The notes below the pieces were generated by a model. That model was not told the DNA's origin. It did no database searches and was given only the letters and a program-made list of their open reading frames with translations. From JAWPMV01 sp038527215 (GTDB taxonomy: Bacteria > Bacteroidota > Bacteroidia > J057): a stretch of DNA of 64,000 nt. This document shows, in pieces, positions 24,999-34,787 of this stretch (position 1 is the stretch's first letter; each line of letters begins with the position of its first letter). The position numbers and the translations under genes were made by a program. The DNA is taken from positions 10,352 through 74,351 of the forward strand of contig JBCBGC010000021.1 of the NCBI GenBank assembly GCA_038527215.1, written 5' to 3'.

Positions 24999-27710
24999 AT
25001 GAAAAGGATTTTGCCTCTACTCCTACTTTTCGGGCTGAGCTGCCACGCTCTCCTGAGTCAATCTTTTCTTACCACTCAGGGAACTGCCATTGTCAATGAA
25101 CAAGGTGACACCGTCATCTTGAGAGGCATGGGTCTCGGCGGATGGATGCTCCAGGAAGGCTATATGCTGCAAACGGCCAGCTTTGCCAATCCTCAGCATA
25201 AAATCAGGGCCAAAATTGAGCAACTGATCGGCACCGCTGATACAGACGCCTTTTATGAGGCCTGGCTCGCCAATCACGTGCGCAAAGCAGATATTGACTC
25301 TCTCGCTGCCTGGGGCTTTAACTCAGTCCGCCTCCCTATGCACTACAACCTCTACACCCTGCCGATTGAGGATGAACCGGTGGCGGGTCAGCAAACCTGG
25401 CTCACCAAGGGGTTTGAACTGACCGACAGCGTGATTTCCTGGTGTAGACAAAATCAACTCTACGTGATCCTGGATTTACATGCTGCGCCGGGGGGCCAGG
25501 GACAGGACGCCGGCATCTCGGATTATGACGAAACCAAACCTTCGCTCTGGCAAAGCACAGAAAATCGGAATAAGACCGTCGCCCTTTGGAAAAAACTAGC
25601 GGAGCGCTATGCCAACGAGCCTTGGATAGCCGGATATGACCTCATCAATGAGCCTAATTGGAGCTTACCGGGGAATGCCCTCCTGCGCGCCCTTTATGAG
25701 GAAGTAACCGATAGCATCCGCACGGTAGATACGACCCATATTATCTTCATCGAAGGCAACTGGTGGGCCAATGATTTCAATGGACTCACCCCTCCCTGGG
25801 ACAGCAAACTGGTCTACAGTCCCCACAAATACTGGTCGGTGAACGATCAGGCTTCTATCCAATGGGTGCTGGACCTCCGGGAAAATCATCAGGTCCCGCT
25901 CTACCTGGGAGAATCCGGAGAAAACTCCAACGTCTGGTTTCGGGACGCCATTACCCTGCTGGAAGATTTTGGCATAGGTTGGGCCTGGTGGCCCATGAAA
26001 AAAGTAGAGGCCATTGCCGGTCCCCTTTCGGTCCCTAAGAAAAGTGGTTATCAGACCTTATTGAACTACTGGGAAAATGGGGGAGCTGCCCCTTCAGCTA
26101 CCTTCGCTAAAAACGCCCTGATGGAGCTGGCCGAGGATCTGAAGATTGAGAACTGCATTTATCAAAAGGATGTAATCGACGCCATGATCCGGCAGGTAGC
26201 AAAGGACGAGAAAAAAGCGTTCAAGACGCACAGTGTACCCGGCATTATCTATGCGCCTGACTATGATTTGGGGCCTTTGGGCACCGCCTATTTTGATCAT
26301 CAGGCAGCCACCTATCATGTAACCACAGGCAACTACACCTCCTGGAACAATGGCTGGGCCTATCGCAATGATGGGGTAGACATTGAAAAATCATCCGACG
26401 TCGTTAATTCAAATGGATATAATGTAGGATGGATAGATGAAAATGAGTGGATGAAATACCAGATGGAGGTGACCGAAAGTGGCGTCTATGATATCAACGT
26501 CAGGATAGCGACAGCGGGATTTTCCGGACGCTTTTATCTACAATCAGGCAATAGCGATCTTACCAACTTACGCTACGTCCCCAATACGGGCGATTATCAG
26601 ACCTGGCAAACCTTAACCATTCCAAACGTCATCCTTACCCCGGAAGACACGGAGCTCGGATTTTACTCGGTAGGAAGCGACTATAATCTGGGCAGTTTTG
26701 AGTTTATCAAGACAGGCCCAACCAACTCGCTAGACACCGAGATTCTCAACGCCCATACCCTGGATGCAAGCAGCATTCAGCTCAATCTCAATAAACCGAT
26801 GTTTCCCACGGGTGCCTCGGCCAATGACTTCCAAATCTTTGTCAACGGGCAGCCCATCAGCATTAGTCAAGTAGAGGCCGATAGCATCAATCGAAAAATC
26901 CTGCGCTTCTCGGTCAATCATAATCTGGTATCTTCGGAACAAATTCGGATCACCTATTCCGGCACTTTATTCCAGGCCTTCGATAGCACTTTCCTGCAGC
27001 CTTTTACCCTGGAAGAAGTAGAAAACAGGTTACCGACCATCTATCAGGTACCGGGAAAAATCGAAGCCGAGGGTTACTTCTTTCACTCCGGGGTAAAACA
27101 GGAAAATACCCTGGATACCGGCGGAGGAAAAAACGTGGGACACCTGGATGCTGGTGATTATATGGATTATGTGATTCAGGTGAATAGTGCGGGAACTTAT
27201 GAGGCTTCTTTCCGGACTGCTGCGGCCAGTGAAACCGGGGCCGTCACCCTTCAATTGATTGATGAGCAGGGGAAAGCGACCTTTTTACAGGACCTTAGCT
27301 TCGCTCCTACAGGGGATTGGCAGAGTTGGGCCACCACCACCGCTTCTGTATCTCTTCCCGCCGGCCGGCACCACTTACGGGTTTTGATAAAGCAGTCGCA
27401 ATTCAATCTGAATTGGTTTGAGTTCACCGGAGCAACTTCCCTGGAAGACTTATCCATCCAGCAATTCCGTTTATATCCCAATCCTGGTTCAGGGCAGGTA
27501 AGCCTTGAGGCGGATTGGCAGCGGCCTCAGCAGGCCCAGGTCCGGGCATTTTCCATTGAAGGGGCGGAGATGTGGCAGCAGCAATTCCCTGCGGCTCAGG
27601 CCTTGTCTACGGTACTCAATCTGGACAGCCTTTCACCGGGCATATATCTGATACAGCTGCAGCTTGAGGATGGCAGCCAGATCAGTCAGAAGTGGATTAA
27701 GACGCAATAG
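24999..27710 (+). CDS. GH5-family secreted glucanase with CBM6-like modules and T9SS sorting domain
   Basis: A 903-residue protein. After a signal peptide comes a GH5 catalytic domain (about 25-370) with acid/base Glu218 (DLINEPNW) and nucleophile Glu305 (LYLGESGENS). Two CBM6-like domains follow (about 420-575 and 680-805; 'KIEAEGYFFHSGVKQENT'), with a bacterial Ig-like domain between them. The last ~85 residues are a T9SS type A domain (FRLYPNPGSGQVSLE). The N-terminal 'LRGMGLGGWMLQEGYM' resembles fungal-type exo-beta-1,3-glucanases. It is likely to degrade beta-glucan outside the cell alongside the GH16 enzyme. Confidence 0.87.
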   Translation: MKRILPLLLLFGLSCHALLSQSFLTTQGTAIVNEQGDTVILRGMGLGGWMLQEGYMLQTASFANPQHKIRAKIEQLIGTADTDAFYEAWLANHVRKADIDSLAAWGFNSVRLPMHYNLYTLPIEDEPVAGQQTWLTKGFELTDSVISWCRQNQLYVILDLHAAPGGQGQDAGISDYDETKPSLWQSTENRNKTVALWKKLAERYANEPWIAGYDLINEPNWSLPGNALLRALYEEVTDSIRTVDTTHIIFIEGNWWANDFNGLTPPWDSKLVYSPHKYWSVNDQASIQWVLDLRENHQVPLYLGESGENSNVWFRDAITLLEDFGIGWAWWPMKKVEAIAGPLSVPKKSGYQTLLNYWENGGAAPSATFAKNALMELAEDLKIENCIYQKDVIDAMIRQVAKDEKKAFKTHSVPGIIYAPDYDLGPLGTAYFDHQAATYHVTTGNYTSWNNGWAYRNDGVDIEKSSDVVNSNGYNVGWIDENEWMKYQMEVTESGVYDINVRIATAGFSGRFYLQSGNSDLTNLRYVPNTGDYQTWQTLTIPNVILTPEDTELGFYSVGSDYNLGSFEFIKTGPTNSLDTEILNAHTLDASSIQLNLNKPMFPTGASANDFQIFVNGQPISISQVEADSINRKILRFSVNHNLVSSEQIRITYSGTLFQAFDSTFLQPFTLEEVENRLPTIYQVPGKIEAEGYFFHSGVKQENTLDTGGGKNVGHLDAGDYMDYVIQVNSAGTYEASFRTAAASETGAVTLQLIDEQGKATFLQDLSFAPTGDWQSWATTTASVSLPAGRHHLRVLIKQSQFNLNWFEFTGATSLEDLSIQQFRLYPNPGSGQVSLEADWQRPQQAQVRAFSIEGAEMWQQQFPAAQALSTVLNLDSLSPGIYLIQLQLEDGSQISQKWIKTQ

Positions 27711-27713
27711 CGC

Positions 27714-28529
27714 TTATTCCAGGCCTAACATTTCGAGTTCCAGGGGTTCGGTTTTCCGGACCCTGGCATGCAGGATGGCCCTTTCGTCCTGATAGACTAC
27801 CACATTGACCATTTCGACCATATAGTTGGAGAAAAACAACCTGGCTGGGGTATCGTCTCCAATGACCAGATCGATGTAGAGATTTTCATGGAACTGATAG
27901 TCCATGGGGACCCGGCTGTAGTCCCGGGTTTTGCCTCGGGCTTTGATCCGGGCAATCTTACCCACCGCCTCCTCGCCCGCTTCTTTCATGGCGGTGTAGG
28001 TAGGAAAAGCGATGTCCCAGGAAACGGTTTTGCCTTTTTCATACATGCCCTGGAAGCCCGTTTTAAAGGCACCGAAATAATCTTCCTTTCCTAACTGATC
28101 CCGCATGCTGTCCAGAATGTCTGCGGCTTGATTGGTAGAAATCTGCCATTCCAGGCCGTAGTTCACCTCCACCTTGAGTAAGCGCTCGGCCATAGAAATC
28201 AGAATGATTCCGCCATTGTTGAGGCCCGGCTGGCCGGTCTTCAGTTGCTTGGCCACTTCCAGGCTCAGGTTTTGTAAATCCTGTCCCCCCAGATCGGCCA
28301 CAGAGACCAGGGCAAAATGCAGACTACTCTCCTCCTCATAGGCTTTCAGGATCATTCGCAATGAATCTTGCTGGGCAGAGTTAAGGATGCCTGCCATATC
28401 AATCACATAGCGCTCCTGGGTGGGCAGGGTAAGCCTCTTAGGGCTCTCTGTGGGTTCGGCAGTAGTGGCACAGGCACCCATAGCCAAAGCCGTCAGGATG
28501 CATATCAAAGAGATCAGAAAATGTTTCAT
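27714..28529 (-). CDS. TPM-domain (YgcG/TLP18.3-type) lipoprotein
   Basis: A 271-residue protein with a lipoprotein signal ('LTALAMGACATT'). The TPM domain covers about 40-160 ('VIDMAGILNSAQQDSLRMIL', 'NNGGIILISMAERLLKVEVN'). TPM domains occur in photosystem-repair phosphatases and in poorly understood bacterial membrane proteins. The last ~110 residues match no family I recognise. It lies 8 nt downstream of moaA and ends 3 nt from the convergent GH5 gene. Confidence 0.75.
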   Translation of the reverse strand: MKHFLISLICILTALAMGACATTAEPTESPKRLTLPTQERYVIDMAGILNSAQQDSLRMILKAYEEESSLHFALVSVADLGGQDLQNLSLEVAKQLKTGQPGLNNGGIILISMAERLLKVEVNYGLEWQISTNQAADILDSMRDQLGKEDYFGAFKTGFQGMYEKGKTVSWDIAFPTYTAMKEAGEEAVGKIARIKARGKTRDYSRVPMDYQFHENLYIDLVIGDDTPARLFFSNYMVEMVNVVVYQDERAILHARVRKTEPLELEMLGLE

Positions 28530-28537
28530 GAAAATAA

Positions 28538-29539
28538 TTATCCGCCTATGGTCGACATGGATTCTTGTATCGGAGCGGCATCTCCCCTACCTTTTTCTGC
28601 TTCATATCCATCTTTTGCCCGGGATTTGAAGGCTTTGAGGAAGGCTGCCTGTACTTCTTCATCAGAGGCCCCGCCGCGGATCAGCTCCCGTAGGTCGAGC
28701 ACTCCATTGTCATAGAGACAGGTCTTCAGGGTTCCTTTGGGGGTAATTCTAATCCGGTTGCAAGCTCCGCAAAAGGTGCGGGAAAAAGCAGGGATAATCC
28801 CGACTTTCCCAACAAAGCCCGGAATGGTATATCGGGTAGCGGTGGCCCCCTTTTCGGAGCTTATCTTCTGCAAATCAGGATATTTCCCTGTTAGCTCGTC
28901 CAGAATCTGGCGATAATTCCAGGTTTTGATTTCTTCATGTCCCCCGCTACCGTTAAAAGGCATTTCCTCAATAAAGCGCACCTCAATCGGTCGGGTAGCC
29001 GCCAATTCCGCCAGGGGGACAATATCCTGGGTATTTTTGCCTTCCATGATCACCGCGTTGATCTTGGTTTTGATCCCGGCCTCAATCAAGGCTTCCAGGC
29101 AGTCCAGTACTTTGGGTAATTCGTCCCGGCGGGTCATGTCAAAAAACCGCTGCCGGTCCAGGGTATCCAAACTCAAATTAATGGAATGAATGCCCATGTC
29201 GATTAGCTGAGGAATATAGGCCTTGGTGAGGACACCGTTGGTGGTCAGGTTTAATTGGTCAATGCCCGGTATAGCCAGCAAGCGCTGCATAAAATCCGGG
29301 AGCTGCTTCCGGAGAAAAGGTTCTCCCCCTGTAATCCGAACCTTATGCACCCCCATACCAGCCAGAATGCTCACCAGTCGTTCCATCTCTTCATAGGTCA
29401 ACAAGGCCGTCCTAGCCATGTATTTTATGCCTTCTTCCGGCATGCAATAAAAACAGCGGAGGTTACACCGGTCCGTCACAGCCAACCGCACATATTCAAT
29501 GGGGCGTCCGTGATTATCCATGATCTGCATCTGGCTCAT
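28538..29539 (-). CDS. moaA: GTP 3',8-cyclase MoaA (molybdenum cofactor synthesis)
   Basis: Radical-SAM enzyme that makes the first Moco intermediate from GTP, together with MoaC. The N-terminal cluster motif is 'CNLRCFYC'; the C-terminal cluster cysteines are in 'CGACNRIRITPKGTLKTC', and the glycine motif 'TGGEPFLRK' is present. The start was taken at the ATG at 29539 (MSQMQIMDNHG); a longer TTG start at 29557 adds only six residues. The usual C-terminal GG tail is present ('STIGG'). No moaC lies in this window, but moaD and moaE are 5 kb away. Confidence 0.95.
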   Translation of the reverse strand: MSQMQIMDNHGRPIEYVRLAVTDRCNLRCFYCMPEEGIKYMARTALLTYEEMERLVSILAGMGVHKVRITGGEPFLRKQLPDFMQRLLAIPGIDQLNLTTNGVLTKAYIPQLIDMGIHSINLSLDTLDRQRFFDMTRRDELPKVLDCLEALIEAGIKTKINAVIMEGKNTQDIVPLAELAATRPIEVRFIEEMPFNGSGGHEEIKTWNYRQILDELTGKYPDLQKISSEKGATATRYTIPGFVGKVGIIPAFSRTFCGACNRIRITPKGTLKTCLYDNGVLDLRELIRGGASDEEVQAAFLKAFKSRAKDGYEAEKGRGDAAPIQESMSTIGG

Positions 29540-29675
29540 AGGATTAAAGATAAACAAAAAGGCTGTTTCCCTCTACTTTTTTAGGGTGCTCTTTTTTGCT
29601 AATCCCCGGTATCCAGCCCCTAAAAGGCCAGCCTCAGGCACATTTATTGCACGCCAAGGATGAATATTCTTTGTC

Positions 29676-30902
29676 ATGAAAATCAACCCTCATTTACTTT
29701 TCGCTCTTTGCTGTACCTTCCTTTTTCCCTATTCCCTTCCTGCTCAAAGCCTTACCTCCACGGTTTATAATGTAGCCAATTCCAACCTGCCGAATGACAA
29801 CTGTCACGGGCTTACCGTTTCCCCTACCGGGCAGCTCTGGGTAGGCACTACCAACGGCATGGCCACCTATGACGGGACCTCCTGGACGGTATTTAAGCTC
29901 CCCGAACAAGGAACTTTCCCCAATTGGATTCATTGCCTGGCTTTTGACCAGGATAGCCTGCTGTGGGTGGGCTCTGAGCTGGATGGCGTCTCGGTCAAAA
30001 GAGATACTGGCTGGCAGTTTATCTATACCGGTAGCATCACCGACCTAGCCGTGGATGCCAACAACCACATCTGGGCGGCTTCTAATGGAGAAGTCGCCAA
30101 ATATGATGGGCAAGCCTGGTCTAGTTACGTCCCCCCTACCCCCGGCATTCCTTCCACCAATGTCCGCACTGTAATTCCAGGGAACAACAATCTCGTCTGG
30201 ATAGGCACCCATCCCTTTGCCAACTTTGCAGGAGGATTCGCCTCTTTTGATGGCTCTCAGTGGATCCGTACGGATAACAGCTCGGGATTACCCGACAACC
30301 TGGTCAATGCCTTGTTAGAAGTGGGCTCAGTGCTCTGGGTAGGCATGAACAATGGCCTGGCCAAAAGAGATAATGGTCAGTGGACCCATTACACCACCGC
30401 CAATTCTAACCTGGTCGGTAATCAGGTCAATAGACTGAAACAGGATGCCTCCGGGCGTATCTGGATCGCGACCGAATCTGGGCTTTCGGTCTGGGATGGG
30501 TTTACCTTTACCTCTTTTAAGGCAGCAGATGGCTTACCAGACAACCGCATCCGGGATATAGCTTTCACCCCTAATGGAGATGCCTGGTTGGCTACGGGCA
30601 AAGGGGTGGTTCAGGTTACCCAACTCACCACAAATTTAGATGGAGCGCTTTCCGGAATGGGCTTAGCCATCTATCCGAATCCGGCAACCGCTGGCGGACA
30701 GCTTACTCTGGAAGGCCAGCTTACGTCCTCCTCCTTACATCTTCGCATTCTGGATATTTATGGAAAAAAGGTCGCAGACCTTGGAGAAAAAGCTGGTGCT
30801 GTCCAGACTTGGATCCTTCCTGAACACCTAAGCCCCGGCACCTATATCCTCGAAGTACAAGCAGGAGAAAAGCGGGGCTTTCAACGCCTCCTGGTAAGAT
30901 AA
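29676..30902 (+). CDS. Secreted beta-propeller protein with T9SS sorting domain
   Basis: A 408-residue protein with a signal peptide ('CCTFLFPYSLPAQ'). About six two-component-regulator-propeller-type repeats of roughly 40-45 residues follow ('LWVGTTNGMATYDGTSWTVF', 'LWVGMNNGLAKRDNGQWTHY', 'IWIATESGLSVWDGFTFTSF'). The C-terminus (about 325-408) is a T9SS type A domain (LAIYPNPATAGGQL). Unlike the hybrid sensors that usually carry this propeller, it has no kinase part, so it is a stand-alone secreted propeller. Role unknown. Confidence 0.85.
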   Translation: MKINPHLLFALCCTFLFPYSLPAQSLTSTVYNVANSNLPNDNCHGLTVSPTGQLWVGTTNGMATYDGTSWTVFKLPEQGTFPNWIHCLAFDQDSLLWVGSELDGVSVKRDTGWQFIYTGSITDLAVDANNHIWAASNGEVAKYDGQAWSSYVPPTPGIPSTNVRTVIPGNNNLVWIGTHPFANFAGGFASFDGSQWIRTDNSSGLPDNLVNALLEVGSVLWVGMNNGLAKRDNGQWTHYTTANSNLVGNQVNRLKQDASGRIWIATESGLSVWDGFTFTSFKAADGLPDNRIRDIAFTPNGDAWLATGKGVVQVTQLTTNLDGALSGMGLAIYPNPATAGGQLTLEGQLTSSSLHLRILDIYGKKVADLGEKAGAVQTWILPEHLSPGTYILEVQAGEKRGFQRLLVR

Positions 30903-30906
30903 TCGG

Positions 30907-33201
30907 CTAGCCCTCGGCTTTTTCGATGCTGACCTCCACAAATTTAGAAGAAGGTGTATGGCTGCCCCGGGCAATGCTCCTGACCGGAACCAGGACATTG
31001 GCTTCCGGAAAGTAGGTAGCCACACAGCCAGCAGGAATATCATAGGGGATCGCCCGGAAATTACGGGCGGTCCTTTTTTCTCCGGAAAAATGGCTGGTCA
31101 GATCAACCGGCTCTTCTGCCTTGAGGCCTTTTTTCTCCATATCTGCCTGATTCATCAGCACTACCCTCCGCTCCCCAAAAAGGCCTCTGTAGCGGTCGTT
31201 TAAACCGTAGATGGTGGTATTGTACTGATCGTGGCTTCGTACCGTAATCATCACCAAATTTCCTTCCGCTAAGGTATTGTCTGGCAGGGCATTCAGGGTA
31301 AAATGGGCTTTGCCATCGGGGGTATTAAAGCGCCCTTCTCTCGCGCCATTAGGCAGATAAAAGCCATCCGGCTGCCGTACTCGCTCATTATAGCGTTCGA
31401 AGCCTGGAATACAGGCCTCTATAGCCAGCCGAATCTGATCATAATCATCTATCATGGCTTGCCAGGAAATACCATCCTGGTCGTCGCCTAGGTAGCGTCC
31501 CAGCCGCCCCACGATCTCAGGTTCACTTTTGAGGTGCTCCGACGCAGGGGCGAGCGTTCCACGGCTTTGGTGCACTTTGCCCATGGAGTTTTCAACCGAG
31601 ACAAATTGGGGACCGCTGGCCTGCTCATCCGCCTCTGTCCGTCCCAAACAGGGTAAAATCAGGGCCGTCTCCCCATGTACCAGGTGGCTACGATTGAGCT
31701 TGGTCGAAACCTGGACCGTGAGGGCACAGTTTCGCAAAGCCTCTGCCGTATACAGCGTGTCAGGGGCGGCAGACAGAAAGTTCCCGCCCATGGCAAAGAA
31801 AACGCTAGCCTTGCCAGCATGCATGGCCTGAATGGCTTCCACCGTATTGTATCCATGCTTCCGAGGTGGTTCAAAACCAAAATGGGCTTTCAGCCGGTCC
31901 AGGAAGGCTTCCTTGGGTTTTTCCCAAATGCCCATGGTGCGATCCCCCTGTACATTGCTATGGCCGCGGACCGGACAAGTTCCAGCACCCGGCTTGCCAA
32001 TGGCTCCTTTCATCAGCAAAAGGTTTACCATTTCCTGGATATTTTCCACGCCATTTTTGTGTTGGGTAAGTCCCATGGCCCAGCAAATGATGATCTTCTT
32101 ATGTTGGGCGAGCAGGGCTCCAACCTCCTGGATTTGAGCCAGCGGAATACCGCTTTCTTCTACCAACTGCTCCCACGGATAGGTACCTAGATTAGCAGCG
32201 AGCATGTCAAAGCCCTCGGTTTTTTCCCGCATAAAATCCCCATCCAATACCTCTCCGGGACGTTCCGCTTCCGCCTCCAACAGATACTTCATCAAGGCTT
32301 TGGCCAGGGCAATGTCGCCGTTGACCCGCACTTGCAGAAAATGATCCGTCAGGGCCGTGCCCTTGCCTAACATATCTCCCACCTTCTGGGGATGCTTGAA
32401 TTTCATCAAACCTGCTTCTGGCAAGGGATTGACGGTGACAATTTTGCCCCCATTTCGCTTACATCTTTGCAGAGCTGACAGCATGCGGGGATGGTTGGTT
32501 CCCGGATTTTGTCCGACTACCAAAATCACTTCTGCTTCATAAAGATCTTCCAGGGTTACCGAACCTTTGCCAATGCCTACCGTGCGGGAAAGTCCTACAC
32601 CCGAGGATTCATGGCACATATTGGAGCAATCGGGAAGATTATTGGTACCAAATTTCCGAACCAGGAGCTGATATAAAAAAGCCGCTTCGTTGCTGGTGCG
32701 CCCGGAGGTATAAAAGATGGCCTCATCCGGGGATTCAAGGCCTTTTAAGGTGGTGGCGATGGTATCAAAGGCCCATTCCCAACTGATGGGTTGGTAATGG
32801 GTTTCTCCCGGGCGCAGGATCATGGGATGGGTGATCCGCCCTTTTTTCCCGATCTCAAAATCCGTCCAGGTAGCCATTTCCGCCACCGAATGACGCGCAA
32901 AAAATGCTGGATCGACCCGCTTGGTGGTCGCTTCCTCGGCTACTGCCTTGGCCCCATTTTCACAATATTCTCCCAACTTGGAGCGATGACCGTCTGGATC
33001 GGGCCATGCACAGCCCGGACAGTCAAAGCCATCTTGTTGATTGACTTCTTGCAGGACTTTCCAGCCACGAGCCGGTCCCATCTCCCTGAGGATATGCCGC
33101 ACGGCCTGACGAATGGCTGGCCAGCCTCCCGCAGCCTTGGAAGGCCTTTTTCTACGCAGAGGAGAGAGGGTTTCTGGATTCTCTGGGTTTGGGAATTTCA
33201 T
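30907..33201 (-). CDS. Molybdopterin oxidoreductase, FdhF/YdeP family
   Basis: A 764-residue protein with the family's N-terminal 'CPGCAWPDPDGHRSKLGEYC' segment, the molybdopterin-binding core ('YTSGRTSNEAAFLYQLLVRK', 'GTCPVRGHSNVQGDRTMG') and a C-terminal molydopterin-dinucleotide domain ('VMITVRSHDQYNTTIYGLND'). It matches the YdeP-like branch, which is annotated as formate-dehydrogenase-like but whose physiological substrate is uncertain. It is coupled to fdhD by an ATGA overlap, supporting dependence on FdhD for cofactor sulfuration. Confidence 0.9.
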   Translation of the reverse strand: MKFPNPENPETLSPLRRKRPSKAAGGWPAIRQAVRHILREMGPARGWKVLQEVNQQDGFDCPGCAWPDPDGHRSKLGEYCENGAKAVAEEATTKRVDPAFFARHSVAEMATWTDFEIGKKGRITHPMILRPGETHYQPISWEWAFDTIATTLKGLESPDEAIFYTSGRTSNEAAFLYQLLVRKFGTNNLPDCSNMCHESSGVGLSRTVGIGKGSVTLEDLYEAEVILVVGQNPGTNHPRMLSALQRCKRNGGKIVTVNPLPEAGLMKFKHPQKVGDMLGKGTALTDHFLQVRVNGDIALAKALMKYLLEAEAERPGEVLDGDFMREKTEGFDMLAANLGTYPWEQLVEESGIPLAQIQEVGALLAQHKKIIICWAMGLTQHKNGVENIQEMVNLLLMKGAIGKPGAGTCPVRGHSNVQGDRTMGIWEKPKEAFLDRLKAHFGFEPPRKHGYNTVEAIQAMHAGKASVFFAMGGNFLSAAPDTLYTAEALRNCALTVQVSTKLNRSHLVHGETALILPCLGRTEADEQASGPQFVSVENSMGKVHQSRGTLAPASEHLKSEPEIVGRLGRYLGDDQDGISWQAMIDDYDQIRLAIEACIPGFERYNERVRQPDGFYLPNGAREGRFNTPDGKAHFTLNALPDNTLAEGNLVMITVRSHDQYNTTIYGLNDRYRGLFGERRVVLMNQADMEKKGLKAEEPVDLTSHFSGEKRTARNFRAIPYDIPAGCVATYFPEANVLVPVRSIARGSHTPSSKFVEVSIEKAEG

Positions 33202-34049
33202 GCCTGAATCGGGGTTGAAGCGTGGATGAGGTCTCGGGTATCAGTATATAGGTTAAAGCGGTCTTCCCGCAAAAATCCAATCAAGCTCAGCTGAGCGGCT
33301 TCGGCCAGTTCAATGGCTAGGCTGGAAGGAGCGCTCATGGCGACCGCCAGGGGCAATCCGGCCCGAAGGGCCTTTTGTACCAATTCAAAACTGGCCCGGC
33401 TGCTCCAACAAACCAGATATTCTGATAGGGGCAATAGCTCTCTTTGCCATGCCGCTCCGATGAGTTTATCCATGGCGTTGTGTCGCCCTATATCCTCCCG
33501 CAACAGACAAATCTGTCCTTCCCGATCAAATAAAGCGGCAGCATGCAGGCCTCCGGTATGTTTAAATCCTGCCTGAAGCTGGGCCATTTGTCCGGCCAGA
33601 GAAAAGAGCTGTTCTGGCCATAGTTTGAGGTCCGTAGGAGGCGAGACCTGACAGCCTTCCAGGCTGCTTTCAATCAGTTCTTTTCCACAGAGTCCGCAAG
33701 CCCCCGTCATCAATCCCTGCCGACCCATATTTTCCCAATCTACCTGTACGGCAGGATCTAATTCAACCACATAGGTATCTCCTTTAGCCTTCACACAAGG
33801 CTCCAGTTGTAACACTTCCTTTTTTTCCCGGATGATCCCCTCACTTAAGAGTAAGCCCCAAATCAATTCTTCATCTGCCCCAGGGGTTCTCAGGGTCATG
33901 AGCCAGGTTTTTTCTTTGCGGGCAAAAGCAGGCCCCCAGGCGATACGTATTTCCAGGGGGGCTTCCACCGCAATCAGATCCGGGCGGGTCTCGCATTGGT
34001 CCCCTCTATATTGGAGAATTTGTCGATGCGTAATTTTGGTAGCAGTCAT
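33198..34049 (-). CDS. fdhD: FdhD sulfurtransferase for molybdoenzyme activation
   Basis: A 283-residue protein. FdhD transfers sulfur to the molybdenum cofactor before insertion into formate dehydrogenase. The two-cysteine active-site loop is visible as 'MTGACGLCGKELIESS', and 'KHTGGLHAAALFDREG' and 'EDIGRHNAMDKLIGAA' are conserved segments. Its stop overlaps the start of the YdeP/FdhF-like gene (33198-33201). Divergent from moaD across 66 nt. Confidence 0.95.
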   Translation of the reverse strand: MTATKITHRQILQYRGDQCETRPDLIAVEAPLEIRIAWGPAFARKEKTWLMTLRTPGADEELIWGLLLSEGIIREKKEVLQLEPCVKAKGDTYVVELDPAVQVDWENMGRQGLMTGACGLCGKELIESSLEGCQVSPPTDLKLWPEQLFSLAGQMAQLQAGFKHTGGLHAAALFDREGQICLLREDIGRHNAMDKLIGAAWQRELLPLSEYLVCWSSRASFELVQKALRAGLPLAVAMSAPSSLAIELAEAAQLSLIGFLREDRFNLYTDTRDLIHASTPIQA

Positions 34050-34115
34050 AGGCTTGGGCTTCTGGGAAAAATACAGGATTTTTTTCTTTTCCCCGGGAGG
34101 GGCGTAAATTTAATT

Positions 34116-34358
34116 ATGAAAATTGAACTACTAGCCTTTGGCATCACCAAAGACATTCTGGGAGGTCGCCAGGTCTCCTACGAGTGGGAGGGACCGGCGA
34201 ATGTGGAAGGATTGCTGCTGAGTCTGCGAGAAAAACATCCTCAACTAGCGGATTTAAAAAGCCTGAAAGTTGCCGTCAACAGTGAGTATGCTGGTCTTGA
34301 CAAAACCATCGGACCGCAGGATGAGGTAGTTTTGATTCCCCCCGTAAGCGGAGGCTAA
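34116..34358 (+). CDS. moaD: MoaD, molybdopterin synthase sulfur carrier
   Basis: An 80-residue ubiquitin-fold carrier starting at the ATG at 34116 (MKIELLAFGITKDILGG). It ends in 'VVLIPPVSGG', the di-glycine tail that is thiocarboxylated. In-frame codons upstream lie in the fdhD/moaD spacer and are not part of the protein. Followed 2 nt later by moaE, its catalytic partner. Confidence 0.95.
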   Translation: MKIELLAFGITKDILGGRQVSYEWEGPANVEGLLLSLREKHPQLADLKSLKVAVNSEYAGLDKTIGPQDEVVLIPPVSGG

Positions 34359-34360
34359 TT

Positions 34361-34786
34361 ATGGCAGAAAATTTTGATATACAAATCCTCGATAGCCCAC
34401 TCTCAGCGGAGGCAGCCATTTCTTTTGTCCAATCTGATAGCTGTGGAGCCATAGATGTCTTCATTGGTACTGTCCGGAACCATACCGCAGGGAAAACGGT
34501 CTTTAAGCTTTCCTTCGAGGCTTATGAAAAAATGGCCGTGCAGGAGATGGAAAAAATTGCTCAGCAAGCCGCTGACCAATGGCCCGTGGACAAACTCGCT
34601 TTCCACCATCGGGTAGGAGATCTGGCCGTAGGGGAAACAGCGGTGATCATTGCGGTCAGCACTCCGCATCGGCAGGCTTCATTTGAAGCCTGTAAATATG
34701 CGATTGACACCCTCAAGCAAACGGTGCCCATCTGGAAAAAAGAATTTTTTGAAGGGGGAGAAATATGGGTAGCGGCCCACCCCTAG
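34361..34786 (+). CDS. moaE: MoaE, molybdopterin synthase catalytic subunit
   Basis: A 141-residue protein of typical length. Family segments are present: 'IDVFIGTVRNHTAGK', 'HHRVGDLAVGETAVIIAVST', 'HRQASFEACKYAIDTLK' and 'VPIWKKEFF', which contain the lysines and arginine of the active site. With MoaD it converts cyclic pyranopterin monophosphate to molybdopterin. Convergent with lptE; 1 nt separates the stop codons. Confidence 0.95.
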   Translation: MAENFDIQILDSPLSAEAAISFVQSDSCGAIDVFIGTVRNHTAGKTVFKLSFEAYEKMAVQEMEKIAQQAADQWPVDKLAFHHRVGDLAVGETAVIIAVSTPHRQASFEACKYAIDTLKQTVPIWKKEFFEGGEIWVAAHP

Positions 34787-34787
34787 C

